NCBI GenBank assembly: GCA_023515745.1
Contig: JALECJ010000020.1
Span: 62,001 to 126,000 of the forward strand
From: Amoeboaphelidium protococcarum
Lineage: Eukaryota > Aphelidiomycota > Aphelidea
Direction of reading: 5' to 3'
Length of the DNA stretch: 64,000 bases
Shown piece by piece: positions 34,701-46,900 of the stretch (position 1 is the stretch's first letter; each line of letters opens with the position of its first letter). The notes under the pieces are model-generated. The model was given only the letters and a program-made list of their open reading frames with translations. It was not told where the DNA came from and did not search any database. Position numbers and translations under genes: made by a program.

Positions 34701-35071
34701 TTTCACTTTTATTGAAACGGGTGACTCAGCGCTGAGAGAAACGAATTTAACAGACGACGAGGAGCGCTCTTTCCTACCAACATTGTGTGAAAGAAAGAGA
34801 TATTGCAGTTGTAACAGCAGCAGGGGGACTCTAAATCAGCAATTTAAAGTTTTCCGAAAGATTACAACGCGATTTCTATTGTCAAATAGAGAGTGACTGT
34901 GTACACGAAACTTCCTCGCAAGGTGTCGCGCGCATTGAGTAAAGATCATGAAAGAACATCACAGCGTGAACTCCCAAAGAAACTACAGTATAACAGATGT
35001 AGAATCTAATAATCGTATATTCCACACAAAGGTCATCACTCATTGATAGAATCTGAATCCCTTGAAATATC
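34701..35071. other. intergenic, 371 bp, no gene seen
   Basis: Between the TMEM128-like start and the ISCA2-like stop, both minus strand. Contains CACGAAA on the plus strand near 34903. No coding signal. Confidence 0.35.
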
Positions 35072-35554
35072 TCACTTGGCCTGAAATGAGATATGACATC
35101 CACATTCTGATTATGAATTTGGGTTATGTATCACCTTGAATGAAGATCCAATGAGTTCATCTTGATAATCAATCTCAGCCTTGTGTAAGAATGGATAACT
35201 GATAGCATCAATGTACACTTGAGGCGATTAAGATTTACTCGATTTGTTATTATTCTAAGTACCATCCATGGCGAATACTATATCATCTTACTGTGCTCCC
35301 TACTCCTCAATGTCAAAATGATACTAAAATCCATGGCATCCACCGCTATCTACTCTGACTCTCAATCCTAATTAATCCGCCTATTATTACTTGTTATTAT
35401 CTTCCTTTTCTTTACCTAATTTTAGTCTCTATATCTTATCCAGTGCAGAGCCAGTGAGTGAGATTGTGGGAACTTTGATGATCTGATTATCGCTAGAGTA
35501 GATAGTTAATTTATCGCTCACCGGCTTCCCTTATAATTCAGGCATTCTACTCAT
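35072..35554 (-). CDS. ISCA2: A-type iron-sulfur assembly protein, ISCA2-like
   Basis: 160 residues ending in the A-type signature: LRVRVDSGGCHGFQYHF with the first conserved Cys, and, about 65-70 residues later, ECGCHISFQ with the Cys pair. SSFKVIHNPNSQ preceding it matches ISCA2 (SSFxVxxNP) rather than ISCA1. ISCA2 helps mature mitochondrial 4Fe-4S proteins. The insert between the motifs is longer and Gln/Asp/Ser-rich. The start at 35554 gives only a modest presequence, so the true N-terminus may lie upstream. Confidence 0.85.
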
Positions 35555-35774
35555 TCTGCTATGACTAATAAGCCTCTAAGCCCCGAAATATAATCTCTAT
35601 CGCAACATTTCCTATAATAAAGCGGTCACTAATTACGTATAAATGGAGGGTTGACAATTCACGTTGAAAGTTGAAAGAAAGAGAGGCCAACGTCACTTTT
35701 AATCAGTCAATCAATTATAGGAGGAAAGACTTACACGGTGATCTTTTCCCATTACAGAGTAAATTTAAATTTAA

Positions 35775-36365
35775 ATGAATTTTGTAGAGCTTCATAAGGC
35801 GACTGACTAATTATTTGAAAATGGAGAGTACAGCAAGGTGGTGGCACTGCTTACTGAGATGAGACTGTACGCGAGCCAGTAGTTTGAAAAGACTAGACAA
35901 TTGCGTACGGAGTGGGATAATGCGCGAACCAAGTTGTTGGAGCAGACGACTTAATTACGCGGCTTGGAGTATGAACGTGATAGTCTGCAGAGAGAGATTG
36001 AGTCATACAATTCGGTGAAGAATATCTTTGAGTCTGTACCTCTCCTTAATCTGCGGGAGTACCGAGATCTAATTGATAGCTTGTAAGAATATGAATCAGA
36101 TTAGACTGTTAAAGAACGGGATGATCATGAAGAGTCTCTAATGAGCGATTCTGAAGATTAACATGAATAGATGATTAAACTACTCCATTTAGAGAAGTAG
36201 GCCCGATAATTGTTGAATAAGCAATTGAAAGCCAAGATTATGCAGAGGGAGTCTGTGTAATAAGAATTGGAATTCCATGATGAATAGATTCGAAATCTTG
36301 ATCTGATGCTGCAAGACTTTATGCTCAAAGCTTCAGATCTATAATCACGCGTAGAGTCAATGTGA
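35775..36365 (+). CDS. THOC5: THOC5-like THO complex subunit
   Basis: 196 residues, coiled-coil throughout. The central segment LRGLEYERDSLQREIESYNS followed by LLNLREYRDL, and the later LLHLEKQARQLLNKQLKAKI and LDLMLQDFMLKASDLQSRVE, follow the THOC5/Thoc5-Pfam pattern (L-L-YE---L--EI, E--R--L-------K). The gene lacks the long C-terminal part of metazoan THOC5, as in several fungi. THO couples transcription to mRNA export. TGA lies 49 bp from the stop of the convergent Prp5 gene. Confidence 0.7.
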
Positions 36366-36414
36366 ATAAAATTACAATCATTTGAATGAATATACATTAT
36401 TAAATCTACAAATC

Positions 36415-38700
36415 TCAGCGTCTTCTTATACGGGGATCATAGGCCAAGACTTCAGCGGTGGCTTCGCTGAGAATGGATTTGATTTCTTGCACGGCCATTT
36501 CTACTGAAACTTTGGTCTAACCTTCAACCACCAGGTGTAATTTCTTTTCATTCGGACCGCTTACACTTCTACCCAGGGGAATCCATTTGCCGCGCTACTG
36601 TACGCTCACTTTATACATCTCTTGCAACATATTTGAAACTTCGCGACTAACAATCTTCTCCCGTACCAGTTCTGCATAATCGTTAATCTCCACTATGGCC
36701 ACACTGTTGGGATTGGCCCGCATCATGAGTTGCGCATTGACTATTTCCAACAAATTTTCTCCGCGAGTCAATGATGAGGACGTTGCTGACAATGATGTTT
36801 AAGAGTCCAACATGCTAGAAAATTTCTACGCTGCCAGTTTACGGTATCCTTCTGCAGATGGGTCTGTCACAATATTGCCCAGAATTCTTATCGCTATCTG
36901 GCGAGCCTTCTCCGCTGCCCTGGCCTGTGCCGCTGCAATATTAGTCTCCACCAGTCCATCTATGTTTAATCCAGCCAATTGAAACTGTCTCTAAATCGGA
37001 GTGATGACTTTGACATTCGGCATCTTGTCAAAAGTTTCTTTGGACTCTGAATTCACCATCTCAGTATCACCATCTTTTTAATCTGCGAACGGATCAGAGC
37101 CTTTAACCGCTGCAACTTTGGCTTTCTCTTAAACCGCTGCTTCTTCCTTTTCATTGTCATCATCTTCATCATCGTCATCACTATCCAATACATATGACTT
37201 CATCTGGACACTGCGCAGAGCCTCAACATCTTTCTCTATTCTCTCTAGCCCCTTTCCACCGAATCCAGAACTCATAAACTTGGCCTCTCCTCGCTCCACC
37301 TTCTTTATGAAGTTATCCTTCATTTTGATCAAGTCTGGTGGAATTTATGCACCACTGGCAGCCATCGCCCGGACTATATCTGGTGCAAACCGTTCCTACT
37401 ATGGTGTAATTAAAGTGTACGCAGTACCTTTACGATTAGCTCTACCTGTCCTTCCCACGCGATGAACATAATCCTCTCCATGATTAGGGCAGTCATAATT
37501 AATGACAAGATTACACTCCTTTACATCAAGTCCGCGAGATGCAACAGATGTGGCAACCATTATATCAACGACTCCCTCCTTAAAATCTTGAATGGTGGAC
37601 GTTCTATCAGCTTGATCTTTACCTCCATGCAGAGAAACGCATCTATATCCTCGATTAAACAACATCTGAAGGAGATCATCAGCACTCTCCTGCCGCTCCA
37701 CAAACACAAGACATCTCTGATCCTGCTCTTCATCACACCAGTCACCCAACAATTGGAGCAGCGTAAGAAACTTTTTATCCTCTTGCACAATAATCACATT
37801 CTACTGAATATCGCCACACACTACACTCTTCTGGCCAACTACAATCTCCAGCGGTTTATACTGCAACACTTTGCGGGCCAAAGATTCCATCTAACGTGGA
37901 AATGTGGCACTGAATAGAACACGCTGAGCATCTGGCCTCAAATTAGCCAAGATCCGCATTACCTACTGCTCGAATCCCATATCAAACATTCTATCAGCTT
38001 CATCTAGGACCATGAATGTACATCGCATCAGATTCGTAACTCTACCATTGTTGGCACACAGTAAGTCAATCAATCGGCCAGGTGTAGCCACCAGAATCTC
38101 ACAGCCCCTCTTCAAGTTATCGATATTCTCTTTAATAGAATCGCCACCAAAAGCATATGTAACGCGCAGATTAAGAGATTGTGTGAAGCGTCTAGCCTCC
38201 GTAAAAGTCTACTAAGCTAATTCCCTAGTCGGAGCAAGTACAATAGCGATCGGGCCGTCATTACCATCAACAGGGCGCTGATTCTTGACGTGTCGAAGTA
38301 GAGGTAGTAGAAAGGCAACAGTTTTACCACTTCCAGTCTTGGCAATACAGATAACATCGCGACCGCTCATGATGGCGGGTATGGCTTACGATTAGATAGG
38401 AGTCGGATGACGGTATTTAAGCACATTCTAAATGATGGTGAGAACTTGTAGTGGAAGACCACACTGAGTCCATTTCTTGATTGGCCGTGGTGGTCGCCGA
38501 CCTCTGCACTTTATATTGCCCAACTCTGCGCGTATTGTATCCACTTCCAACTTGGTCATGGCAGAGACTTCCTAGCTCTCGATATAGAAGTCGCGTTTGA
38601 ATGGTTCATACTGAATTTAAGCATGGTCCACAAGAGGCAACTCCTTCTTTTTAGACTATTTAATCAAAGCAGCTAGTGGATCTATAGTCAATTGTGACAT
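36415..38700 (-). CDS. PRP5: DEAD-box RNA helicase Prp5/DDX46
   Basis: 761 residues in one exon. Q-motif region ([36 protein letters not shown]), motif I AKTGSGKT (about 125), Ia APTRELAQQ with both Gln as TAG (38209-38214), motif [18 protein letters not shown] (about 230), [32 protein letters not shown]-type, and HRVGRTGR (about 410). The C-terminal 250 residues, including [20 protein letters not shown] and a KH-like end ([10 protein letters not shown]-type, [11 protein letters not shown]), are those of Prp5/DDX46. Prp5 remodels U2 snRNP at branch-point recognition. Much of the N-terminal RS-like extension of metazoan DDX46 is absent. Confidence 0.93.
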
Positions 38701-39300
38701 TTCCTTTAATTACGCTCTATTAAATAAAAGTCGATCAATCAGTATATTTCGTTTTTTTAATGAGCGGGAAGAAGCGAGAAATCGTGGAGGCGGCCCTGCT
38801 ATGGTTTTACAAATCTGAACTCTCCGCAATATTGCAATAGATAGAACGGTGTAGACGAAACATCTAATTCATGTCGGAGACATGTCGATTTGATGAATGA
38901 GAAGACGAGGGTAACTGTTATCAAACTATACATGATATTTCTCGCTCTCTCTCTCTCTCTCTCTCTCTTGTCCGATAAGTCGTTGAAGTGGGCATACTAA
39001 GTAAGATGCACTGAAATTCATTGAAGACCATGTCTGACACGTGCAGAGCTGTGCAGATTCTGGCTCTCAAGATCCGCTTTGCCGCTTTTACCCCAAAAGA
39101 GCTAATACTGCATGTCTTTTCGTATGGTACTACATCACCATGGGATATCTTTCTATTTAGGACGTTAAATGCATCGCGTGCCCTGCTTGCATTCTGTTTC
39201 AGAAGAGACGCGTTTTGAAACACGATCTGGATGAGTTGATAATCTTGGTTTCTTTAGTTCACTCAAGTTTTAATTCACGTTCAATTATCAAGATAAAAAT
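38701..39300. other. intergenic, 600 bp, with (TC)n tract
   Basis: Divergent region between Prp5 and the recombinase-like gene. Contains a (CT)13-type microsatellite at about 38942-38968. Open frames on both strands around 39000-39220 do not resemble protein families. Confidence 0.4.
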
Positions 39301-40808
39301 ATGCAGACATCAAACTATGTGTTTGTAGACGTGTCAGATGAAGATTTGAAGATTTTAAATAACACTCTACCAACTCCAGAACATACGAGTAAAGTTGATG
39401 AGAATTGGTACAGAAATTTTAGTGCATATTTGAACACGCAATCTGTTGATCCCAACACTCCCTGGTTTTAGACAGTTCATAACAAGAAGCTACTCTCCTA
39501 ATTGCTGTAAGATTTCGTAAAGACTTTGAGAAAATCTGATGGTTAAGAATACAAGCCGTCCTCCCTGTAAACCATTGTACATTCTGTCTTTCGTTAGCTG
39601 AAACGTGTCTATCCTGATTGCGGTATTAACTTTGCCACAGATCCTCTATTCAAAAATGTTTGGTCTGAATTGAAAAGCAAATTGAGTCAATTGCAAACAG
39701 ATCCTTTGGGTGAAGTCGAGTAGGCAAGCTATTTGACAACCGATGAGTTACAAAGATTAATCAATTTTTACGATCCAAATGATGCTGAAGGACTGATAAT
39801 GCTGGTTGCTATCTACCTGGCATACTATTGTTCCTTCAGTGGTTAATAATTGGTCGAAGTCAAGCGTGATCTCTTACAAAAGATGGCGGATTCAACCGGT
39901 ACTTGGTACTAGTACGAGCTTCCATTGAAGAAGAGTCGTGGAGGAAGATTTGGTGAAACGCGTCGGCCTCGTTTCAGAAAGATCCCGCCTGACGATGATC
40001 AAGTTGAACTGCGCCTTAAGCCTGTTGCTTTAATTAGTAAATACTTGACTAAATCTCTACCAGGAGGACATGGCAGATTATTCGTGCACAAGGATACTTG
40101 CTGGAAAACTGGCACCATTTGGTATTCAAACAGAGTGATTGGAGTCAACTGGTTCAGGGACCAATTGAAGGTGGCTGCAAAGGCTGTGGGTATCGAACGC
40201 AGAATTACTTGGCATTGTTTTAGTTCTATCGATAATACAAGTTAGTTGCTCAGATTGGTACTAGGTGAAGATTTTAAAAATGGCTCCACTACTAATCAGA
40301 GCGACGCTTTTCATTGGTCAAGCCTCACTTAAGAGGATTAGCAATTAGCGATGGTATAGGTACTGTAGCATTCAATATTCCATGGCGGGTAATCAGTAAG
40401 AGATATGCGTTAGGTTAAGACGATGGATGGAAGATTAGTGACACCAAAGAATAACAAGACCGAAACTAGTTAACAGCTGTTTAATACCGTGCCAAGATAG
40501 TTTCATCAGCATAATCTGAATGTCAAGCTGGAGGCTCTTTGCTGGCAGCTGGTTTATGTTCTAACAAAATGGCCTCTAATTCTCGTGAGTATCTCTCTGC
40601 ATAAAATCAAGCTGCCCAGCAGGGGAAGGTGGGCTTTACTCAAGCTCATGTCACCAGAAAGAGAGAAGGGAACCAAGAACTCTAATCAAATGCGCGCCGT
40701 GTGAGAACAGAGCATTACGCGTACGATGATAGTGAAAGTTTCGACAATATCCATATATTTGCTGGAGAAGGGAACACTTAAAATCTGACTATGCATTTTC
40801 ATAATTGA
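39301..40808 (+). CDS. Crypton-derived tyrosine-recombinase-like protein, probably inactive
   Basis: Exon 39301-40584 plus, by inference, exon 40620-40808 after a short GTGAGT...CCCAG intron, 490 residues. The order is that of the DUF3504/Crypton recombinase domain: an N-terminal core-binding part (KLLSQLLQDFVKTLRKSDGQ, KPSSLQTIVHSVFRQLKRVY, SYLTTDELQRLINFYDPNDA), then YYCSFSGQQLVEVKRDLL, PVALISKYLTKSLPG, W-YSNRVIGVNWFRDQLKVA and ITWHCFSSIDNTS. In active enzymes the first box has an Arg (GLR-GE) and the second HxxR; here they read FSGQQ and HCFS, so both Arg appear lost. That and the absence of repeats suggest a host-domesticated gene. Without the intron the frame ends about 40714. What it binds is unknown. 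Confidence 0.68.
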
Positions 40809-40918
40809 TTATGATCATTTGAATATCGTAAAAGGGAAGGAGGAGGAATAATAATAAATGTTTTACAATCGTAAACTCAAAGTTGATTTCCTGATTTCTT
40901 AGCCGAATCCAACTGATC

Positions 40919-41193
40919 CTAAAGAGTAGAATGTTACAGCACAGTGAGTTGCCAACTTCATCATAATCGAAAACTACTCACTTATACAATATTGACCATA
41001 CTCGATCATCCTCAACACTCAGCGAACGCGCATCATGAAGTCTGGTGTTGTACACAAGCAGTATTTTAGGATTCCCGGATAGCTCCCAAATACGAGTAGG
41101 CTCCTCAGATCTAGTGACTAGAGATTCTAATTAGAAAATCGCTCTTTCCAAGACGCAACTGAACGCAATGAGAAATTTAATGAAAATCTTCAT
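40919..41193 (-). CDS. possible small split gene (uncertain)
   Basis: Minus-strand frame from ATG 41193 gives MKIFIKFLIAFSCVLERAIF and then IWELSGNPKILLVYNTRL. It stops after SILYK unless a 63-nt GTGAGT...TTTAG intron (40981-40919) is removed, after which a poorly convincing frame continues into the recombinase gene's last exon. The plus strand has a competing small frame (ATG 40858, MFYNRKLKVDFLISQPNP) with its own GTGAGT. Neither is secure. The rest of 40809-41258 holds nothing else. Confidence 0.25.
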
Positions 41194-41258
41194 ACCCACT
41201 TTACTTGAAAGAAAAGATTTTCTTAATTATTAATCACATAAATAATGTCCGTAATCAC

Positions 41259-43280
41259 TCAAATTCCAAGAGCCTTAAGGAATGCCTCAGAATTAGGCTC
41301 GCGACCGAGGAAGCTTTTCAAACTGTCCATACCATCTCTACTACCACCAGGCTTCAGTATGCACTCGCGATACTTCTAGCCCATCGCTGCGCTATCGATT
41401 CCCTACTTCTTAAACACGGAATGGAACATATCAGCACTAAACACCTGGGACCACAGATATCCATAATATCCAGCATCGTATCCACCCATGACATGACCAA
41501 AAGTAGACTAGCCATAAGTATTGGGAATGGCTGGCGTTAGACTAATTTCATCCTTCAGACGATTGTACAACTTTGAGGTGTCCAGACTGTGATCAACATC
41601 AGGCAGCTCATGAATTGTCAGATCGAACGTGGCAAAGAATATCTAACGCAAATTCATCAGTCCAGCATTAACATTCTTTGCCTTGACCAGATTAGATATC
41701 AAGTCATCAGGTAACGGTAACGGTACACCATTAGCATCCTTCTTTTCAACGTGGCCACTCAACTGCTTCAACACCTTATCCTCCCAACACCAATTCTCCA
41801 ACATCTGAGATGGAGCCTCAACAAAATCCCTCTCCACATTAGTACCGTGGAATCTACTAAACTGGGTGATAGAGCAGATCTGATGCATGACATGCCCAAA
41901 CTCATGAAAATAAGTCACCACATCATTATGCGATAGAAGAGAAGGATGCTTCGCAGTGGGCTTTGGAAAGTTGGCAACCATTGCACTAACAGGCAGTTGA
42001 TGCTGACCATATTTATCACCACCTTGAGCATACGCAGGATGAATCTTGAAGCAAGCGGCATGAGAGTATTTGTTATCACGTGGAAACAGGTCCAGATAGA
42101 AATAACCAACCAGTGAACCATCTGCCGAGTTCTTCACCTGATACATCTCGACATCCTGATGCCAGACTGGTGGTTTATCAACTTTCACAAACTTCAGCGC
42201 GAGTAATTGCTAGTACAAAGCCAGCATCTTGTCAGTCACATGGCCCAACTAAAAGTACTACTTTATCGCATCCTCGTCCACCTGATATTTGGACTCCAAC
42301 AACTTTTGGTGATAGTAGCGAAAGTCATAGGAATTGATTCTACTATCCACAGAATCTTCAACATCGTGACGCTTCAGATCACTGAGAACATTCAGCTCGC
42401 TCTGGGCCAGAACATTTAACTTGGTACGCAATTCATGAAGAAATTTACGCACCGCAGCTGGAGTCTTCGCCATTCGATCATCCAATACAAACTGCGCGTG
42501 GTTCTCATAACCCAGCAGTTTGGCAATCTAAACTCGTAATTGAACAGCCTACTCTAACAGTTTGATATTCTAATCGCATCTTGTGGTATAAGCCTTTTCC
42601 ATCTTCTTGCGAGTCTCCACATTAGACGCCTTATTCATGATGGGAAAATAGTGAGGATACTTCATGGTGACAATGAACACAGTCGTACCATCAGCAGCCA
42701 GCTCCTTATCCAGACTATCAATAAAATCTTCACTAAGTCCGGCCAACTCATCCCTTGTCAATCTAATAGAAGTCGCATCAGAGTTGACATTAGTACTAAA
42801 GTCTATACAAATACCACTGAGCTACTTCTTCAACTACTTCAACTCCGTCTATTTATCATCCGACAGAGCAAGACCCATCCTGCGATATCCCAGTTCCATC
42901 TTCTCCAACAGACGTGTCTCCTCAGCATTCAACTTTGATCTATCAGCAGAGTCAAATACCAACTTCACCTGCTTGTACACATCCGGACGCATATCCGCAT
43001 CGATGTTATACTCTTCCAGTTGCTTGCTGCACGCCACAGACGCATCGCGAATCTCCTTATCAGGATGAACATACTACGGGAAATCAATGTTGGTGGACTC
43101 TGTGCTCTGCAATGCTTCCTCCTCAGCCAGTGGTCTGATGACGGAATCGAACGATACTTTATTCTGAGGCAACTGAGCAACAGAATCGAGAACGTTCTTT
43201 GAGCGTTGAATGATCTTTTCAGTAGCACTCTTGATCTCTGCAGGCGACAAGTCCCATCTCAGTCCTTGAATTGACGACAT
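41259..43280 (-). CDS. THOP1: M3-family zinc oligopeptidase (thimet/neurolysin/Prd1-like)
   Basis: 673 residues, one exon. The zinc motif [12 protein letters not shown] (about 453-464) sits in [10 protein letters not shown], followed by the third-ligand helix [15 protein letters not shown]. Upstream [18 protein letters not shown] and downstream [20 protein letters not shown], the substrate-binding Tyr/Gly loop, are hallmarks. The enzyme cleaves short peptides in cytosol or mitochondria. Start is ATG 43280. Upstream, the same frame is open with no ATG for over 60 codons and is basic and Ser/Thr-rich like a mitochondrial presequence, see findings. Confidence 0.95.
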
Positions 43281-43928
43281 TGTACTTATATTTGTTCCAG
43301 TTCTTCTATTGCAGTTGGTGGTGGTTAAATAAGCTCGACGCAGAGACGGAAAGGAAATCAACGACGGCGGCGCGTTCAACTGTGGAACAACAACGCCACG
43401 GTGATGATACGGACGAGTGAACGATAATATCAGCTTTTGGTTTCCCTGTCTACAGAGCCTCTATAAAGGCGTGCATTAGATGACACTTATTTTATGCAAT
43501 ATGCTAATCATTTATATAGAATTGAAATTCAAAATGTAAAAGAAATGTGTAAGAATTCGCGTTCTGTTGAAGTGAAGTGAAAATTAAGGTGATTGCTCCT
43601 TCAGTTCATGCGTAACTAGATCCACCTTACATGTGTCCCACTCTTTCGAAGCTTTAAGGAAAGACACTCGCCCTCTTGCCGCGTAAACCCGGATCTTGTA
43701 AAATAGAGACGTTTCAAAACTCTGAGAGTGGAGAGCCGCGTTTCGCCCAAAAGTGTCCACTGGGCAATCTCTCCCGTTTCACAGTTTGTTTCACTTTCCG
43801 TCTTTCGCCCTTTCAATCATCATTCAGTGTTACCGTCGACTCTCTCATATACTTACTTTAATTAATACTGAGTTTATCTCATTGTACTATAGTTATATTT
43901 TTAGTCTTTTGAATTAATATAGATAGAA
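43281..43928. promoter_or_regulatory. divergent region between oligopeptidase and Atg26, 648 bp
   Basis: No gene called. The first 100 bp are in frame with the oligopeptidase N-terminus. The rest is AT-rich near the Atg26 start. Confidence 0.4.
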
Positions 43929-46900
43929 ATGGATAGATAATTTAATGGTTTAATGCAGGATTCAGATAATGAAAACGATGTTGCTGTTTAGTGCGGTCCT
44001 CATGCTTTCGTCCAGATTGCAAGTCATCTTACTCAACTCTCTCTGGCTGACGAACTCTTGGAAACTGACGATGTACAGTCGATACTGAGCACTGGTTCTA
44101 AAATTCAAAATGCAAATGTAACTGCTGGAGGCGATACTGGTCGAATTAGAGTTAGTTTGAGTAGGGAAGAATTGAACAATCTCAGCGCAGGTGAAACGGA
44201 TTAGTCATCCAGGACATTGTAGCAGTTGAATGGTAAACTATGTCAGATATTTGAACTGCCAGAGCTTGAGGAATTTTAAAAGATTCATACATGCTGGCTT
44301 GTAAATAATGTCATGATAAGAGGATACTTGTTCTTGTGTAAGACTTGTGTTTGTTTCCTGGCTCAACTCCCAAAGGAGTAGAATATTTACAAGGAGGGAT
44401 TCCTGTTGAAAAAGGGCAAGAAAAGAGCATAATATTTCACTTATTGGGTAGTTCTGAAAGACAATCTTTTGACATATTATGACTCTGGCAAGGATACTTA
44501 TTTTCCACTGGGAACCATTAATTTGAAGTCTGCTATTGGTATAAATTTGGTGAAGAGGAGAAAGAATGGATTCAAAATCATCTGTCCTGATAGAAGATTT
44601 TACTTTATTGCCGACTCTTATGACACTATGTAGTAGTGGATATAGATGATTGAGAATTGTATCGCCAAAGCCAGACTGTAAGATGACTCTCTGAAGCTAG
44701 TTCTTCCGTACGATGAGATTACTACGACGAAAGTGGTGGAATCCAAAATTATGAGCAACTGTCTTTTAATTAATTGTACTCCTCAGGAGGTTGTTGACAG
44801 TACTACTGTTGATGCGTCCCATACTCAGAGCTAATAGGCTGGCTTTTTCAATTCAGTCAAATCCATCCAGTTTCTTTCTGCATCTACAGCGAATTCTACT
44901 GATAGTTACAGTGGTGATATGGATGAATTTGCTTTTGCTTATTTAAGTGATATTTAACAAGTTTAGTCTGAACTGAAACGATTAATTGCATTACATAGTT
45001 AGTCGTCTCTTAATGGCATTTCCCCACCTGCTTAAAGAAAGTCGCTCTCTAAACATTAGTAGCGAGAATCTGTCAGCACTTCATCTGGTATCATGGCGTA
45101 GGGTGACAATTCGGCATTTCTCAGGAAGCACTTCTCGTCGTTATTTCAAAATGATCAGAATGTAGAAATTCTATTTAAATGCGGTGCGTATATCCAAAGT
45201 TAATTGTCTTTAGTTCCCAAGCTTGGATAAGTATTCTTAACGGGGGAGTATTTGCTCTTTTACTCTAAAGTGATTGGTGTAAGGACTAAAGCGGTGATAC
45301 CATTGCAGGATATTATAATTGTCTAAAAGCGAAAGAGTCCTCTTGCTTTATGGAGTGGGCTGTACGTGGCCATGAAGAATGGCGAGACTTGGTTGGAGTT
45401 TTCCGCTGTGAACAAGAGAGATACTTTACATTTGTTATTGCAAAATTTGATTAAAATCAAGTATGCTACTGGCGAATATCGGCATTTGAATGCTCCAAGT
45501 TAGGATGAAGATGACGAAATTGATGATGAATCTCTTGTAGATGATTTTACCAGGCTATCTGTGATGCCTTCTCATCCTGCATCGATTGGAGATTCTCCTC
45601 AAGTTGAAGGTGATTCTCTGGTCCATTCTCTTATGCATGACATCAGTAGTTTAACTGAAAATCCCGCGTCTTTAAGTTCTACCAGTCTTTAAAAATCGCT
45701 CCATATATTTTGCTAAACTATTGGAACCCGCGGTGATGTCTAACCATTTATCGCGTTATGTAAGGCTTTATTGAAAGATGGACATTAATGTACAATAGCC
45801 ACTCATCAGGAATACTAGTCATGGATAGAGAGTCATGGAATATCTTTTCGCCCGATCAGCGGGAATCCTGCTGAGCTAATGAAGCTCTGTGTTGACAATG
45901 GTATGTTTAGCATATCATTCTTTAGGGAGGCTGCCGTTAAATTTCGCGCTTGGTTGGATGATTTACTGATCAGTAGTTATGAGGCATTGAAGGGTGCCGA
46001 TGTTGTCATTGAATCTCCTGTTGCAATGGCAGGCTATCACGTTGCTGAGAAATTACAGGTACCATATTTTGCAGCCTTTCCTATGCCGTGGACTCGCACT
46101 AGCGATTTTCCGCATCCTTTTGCAGTTGCAGATTACTCTCTTGGATTGGGATACAATTTGATGTCATGGTCACTGATGGATAATTTACTATGGAGAGGGT
46201 AATAGCCTTAGATCAATAAGTTTAGAACTGATGTATTGAAGTTGTAACCTCTCACTTCTGGTGCGTTCTTTGATTAACACCAAGTCCCGTTTTTGTATTC
46301 GTTTTCCAATTAGGTTGTGAAATTGCCAAGTGACTGGAAGACTTGGAATCATATAACTGGTTATTGGTTTTTGGATGAACCGGAAAAGGAGTGGCGTGCT
46401 GAGGAATCTCTTTAAAATTTTATCCACAGAGTTGATGATCGCCCTCTGGTTTACATTGGGTTTGGCTCCATCATTGTTCCAGATGCTCAAGAAATGACTC
46501 GATCCATCATTCAAGCCGTCAAGATTGCTTAAGTCAGAGCCATCATTTGTAAAGGCTGGTCCAGTCGCGGTAGTGATACAATTGACCTTAATCAGCAGCC
46601 ATAATAAGATATCAATGGTGATGACGATGACGTTTATTTTATTTCATCGGTTCCTCATGACTGGTTGTTTCCCAAAGTGTAAATTGTGGTGCATCATGGT
46701 GGAGCTGGAACCACAGCGGCTGGTCTGAGATCTGGTTGTGTCACTATAATCAAACCATTCTTTGGCGACTAATATTTCTGGGCATCTCGAGTGGCAGCAC
46801 TGGGCGTTGGTCTGCAGCTGCGAAAGCTTGACGTGAGTTCACTTGCTGATACTTTGGTAAGAGCCGCTCAAGATCAGAATATGAAAATTAAAGCTCAAGC

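Noticed and set aside
38921-39223. Frames on both strands around the (TC)n tract
   Set aside because: Low complexity and no conserved motifs; likely intergenic.
40858-40944. Small plus-strand frame MFYNRKLKVDFLISQPNP
   Set aside because: Ends after 29 codons; a GTGAGT at its end leads only to a few more residues, so no convincing gene.
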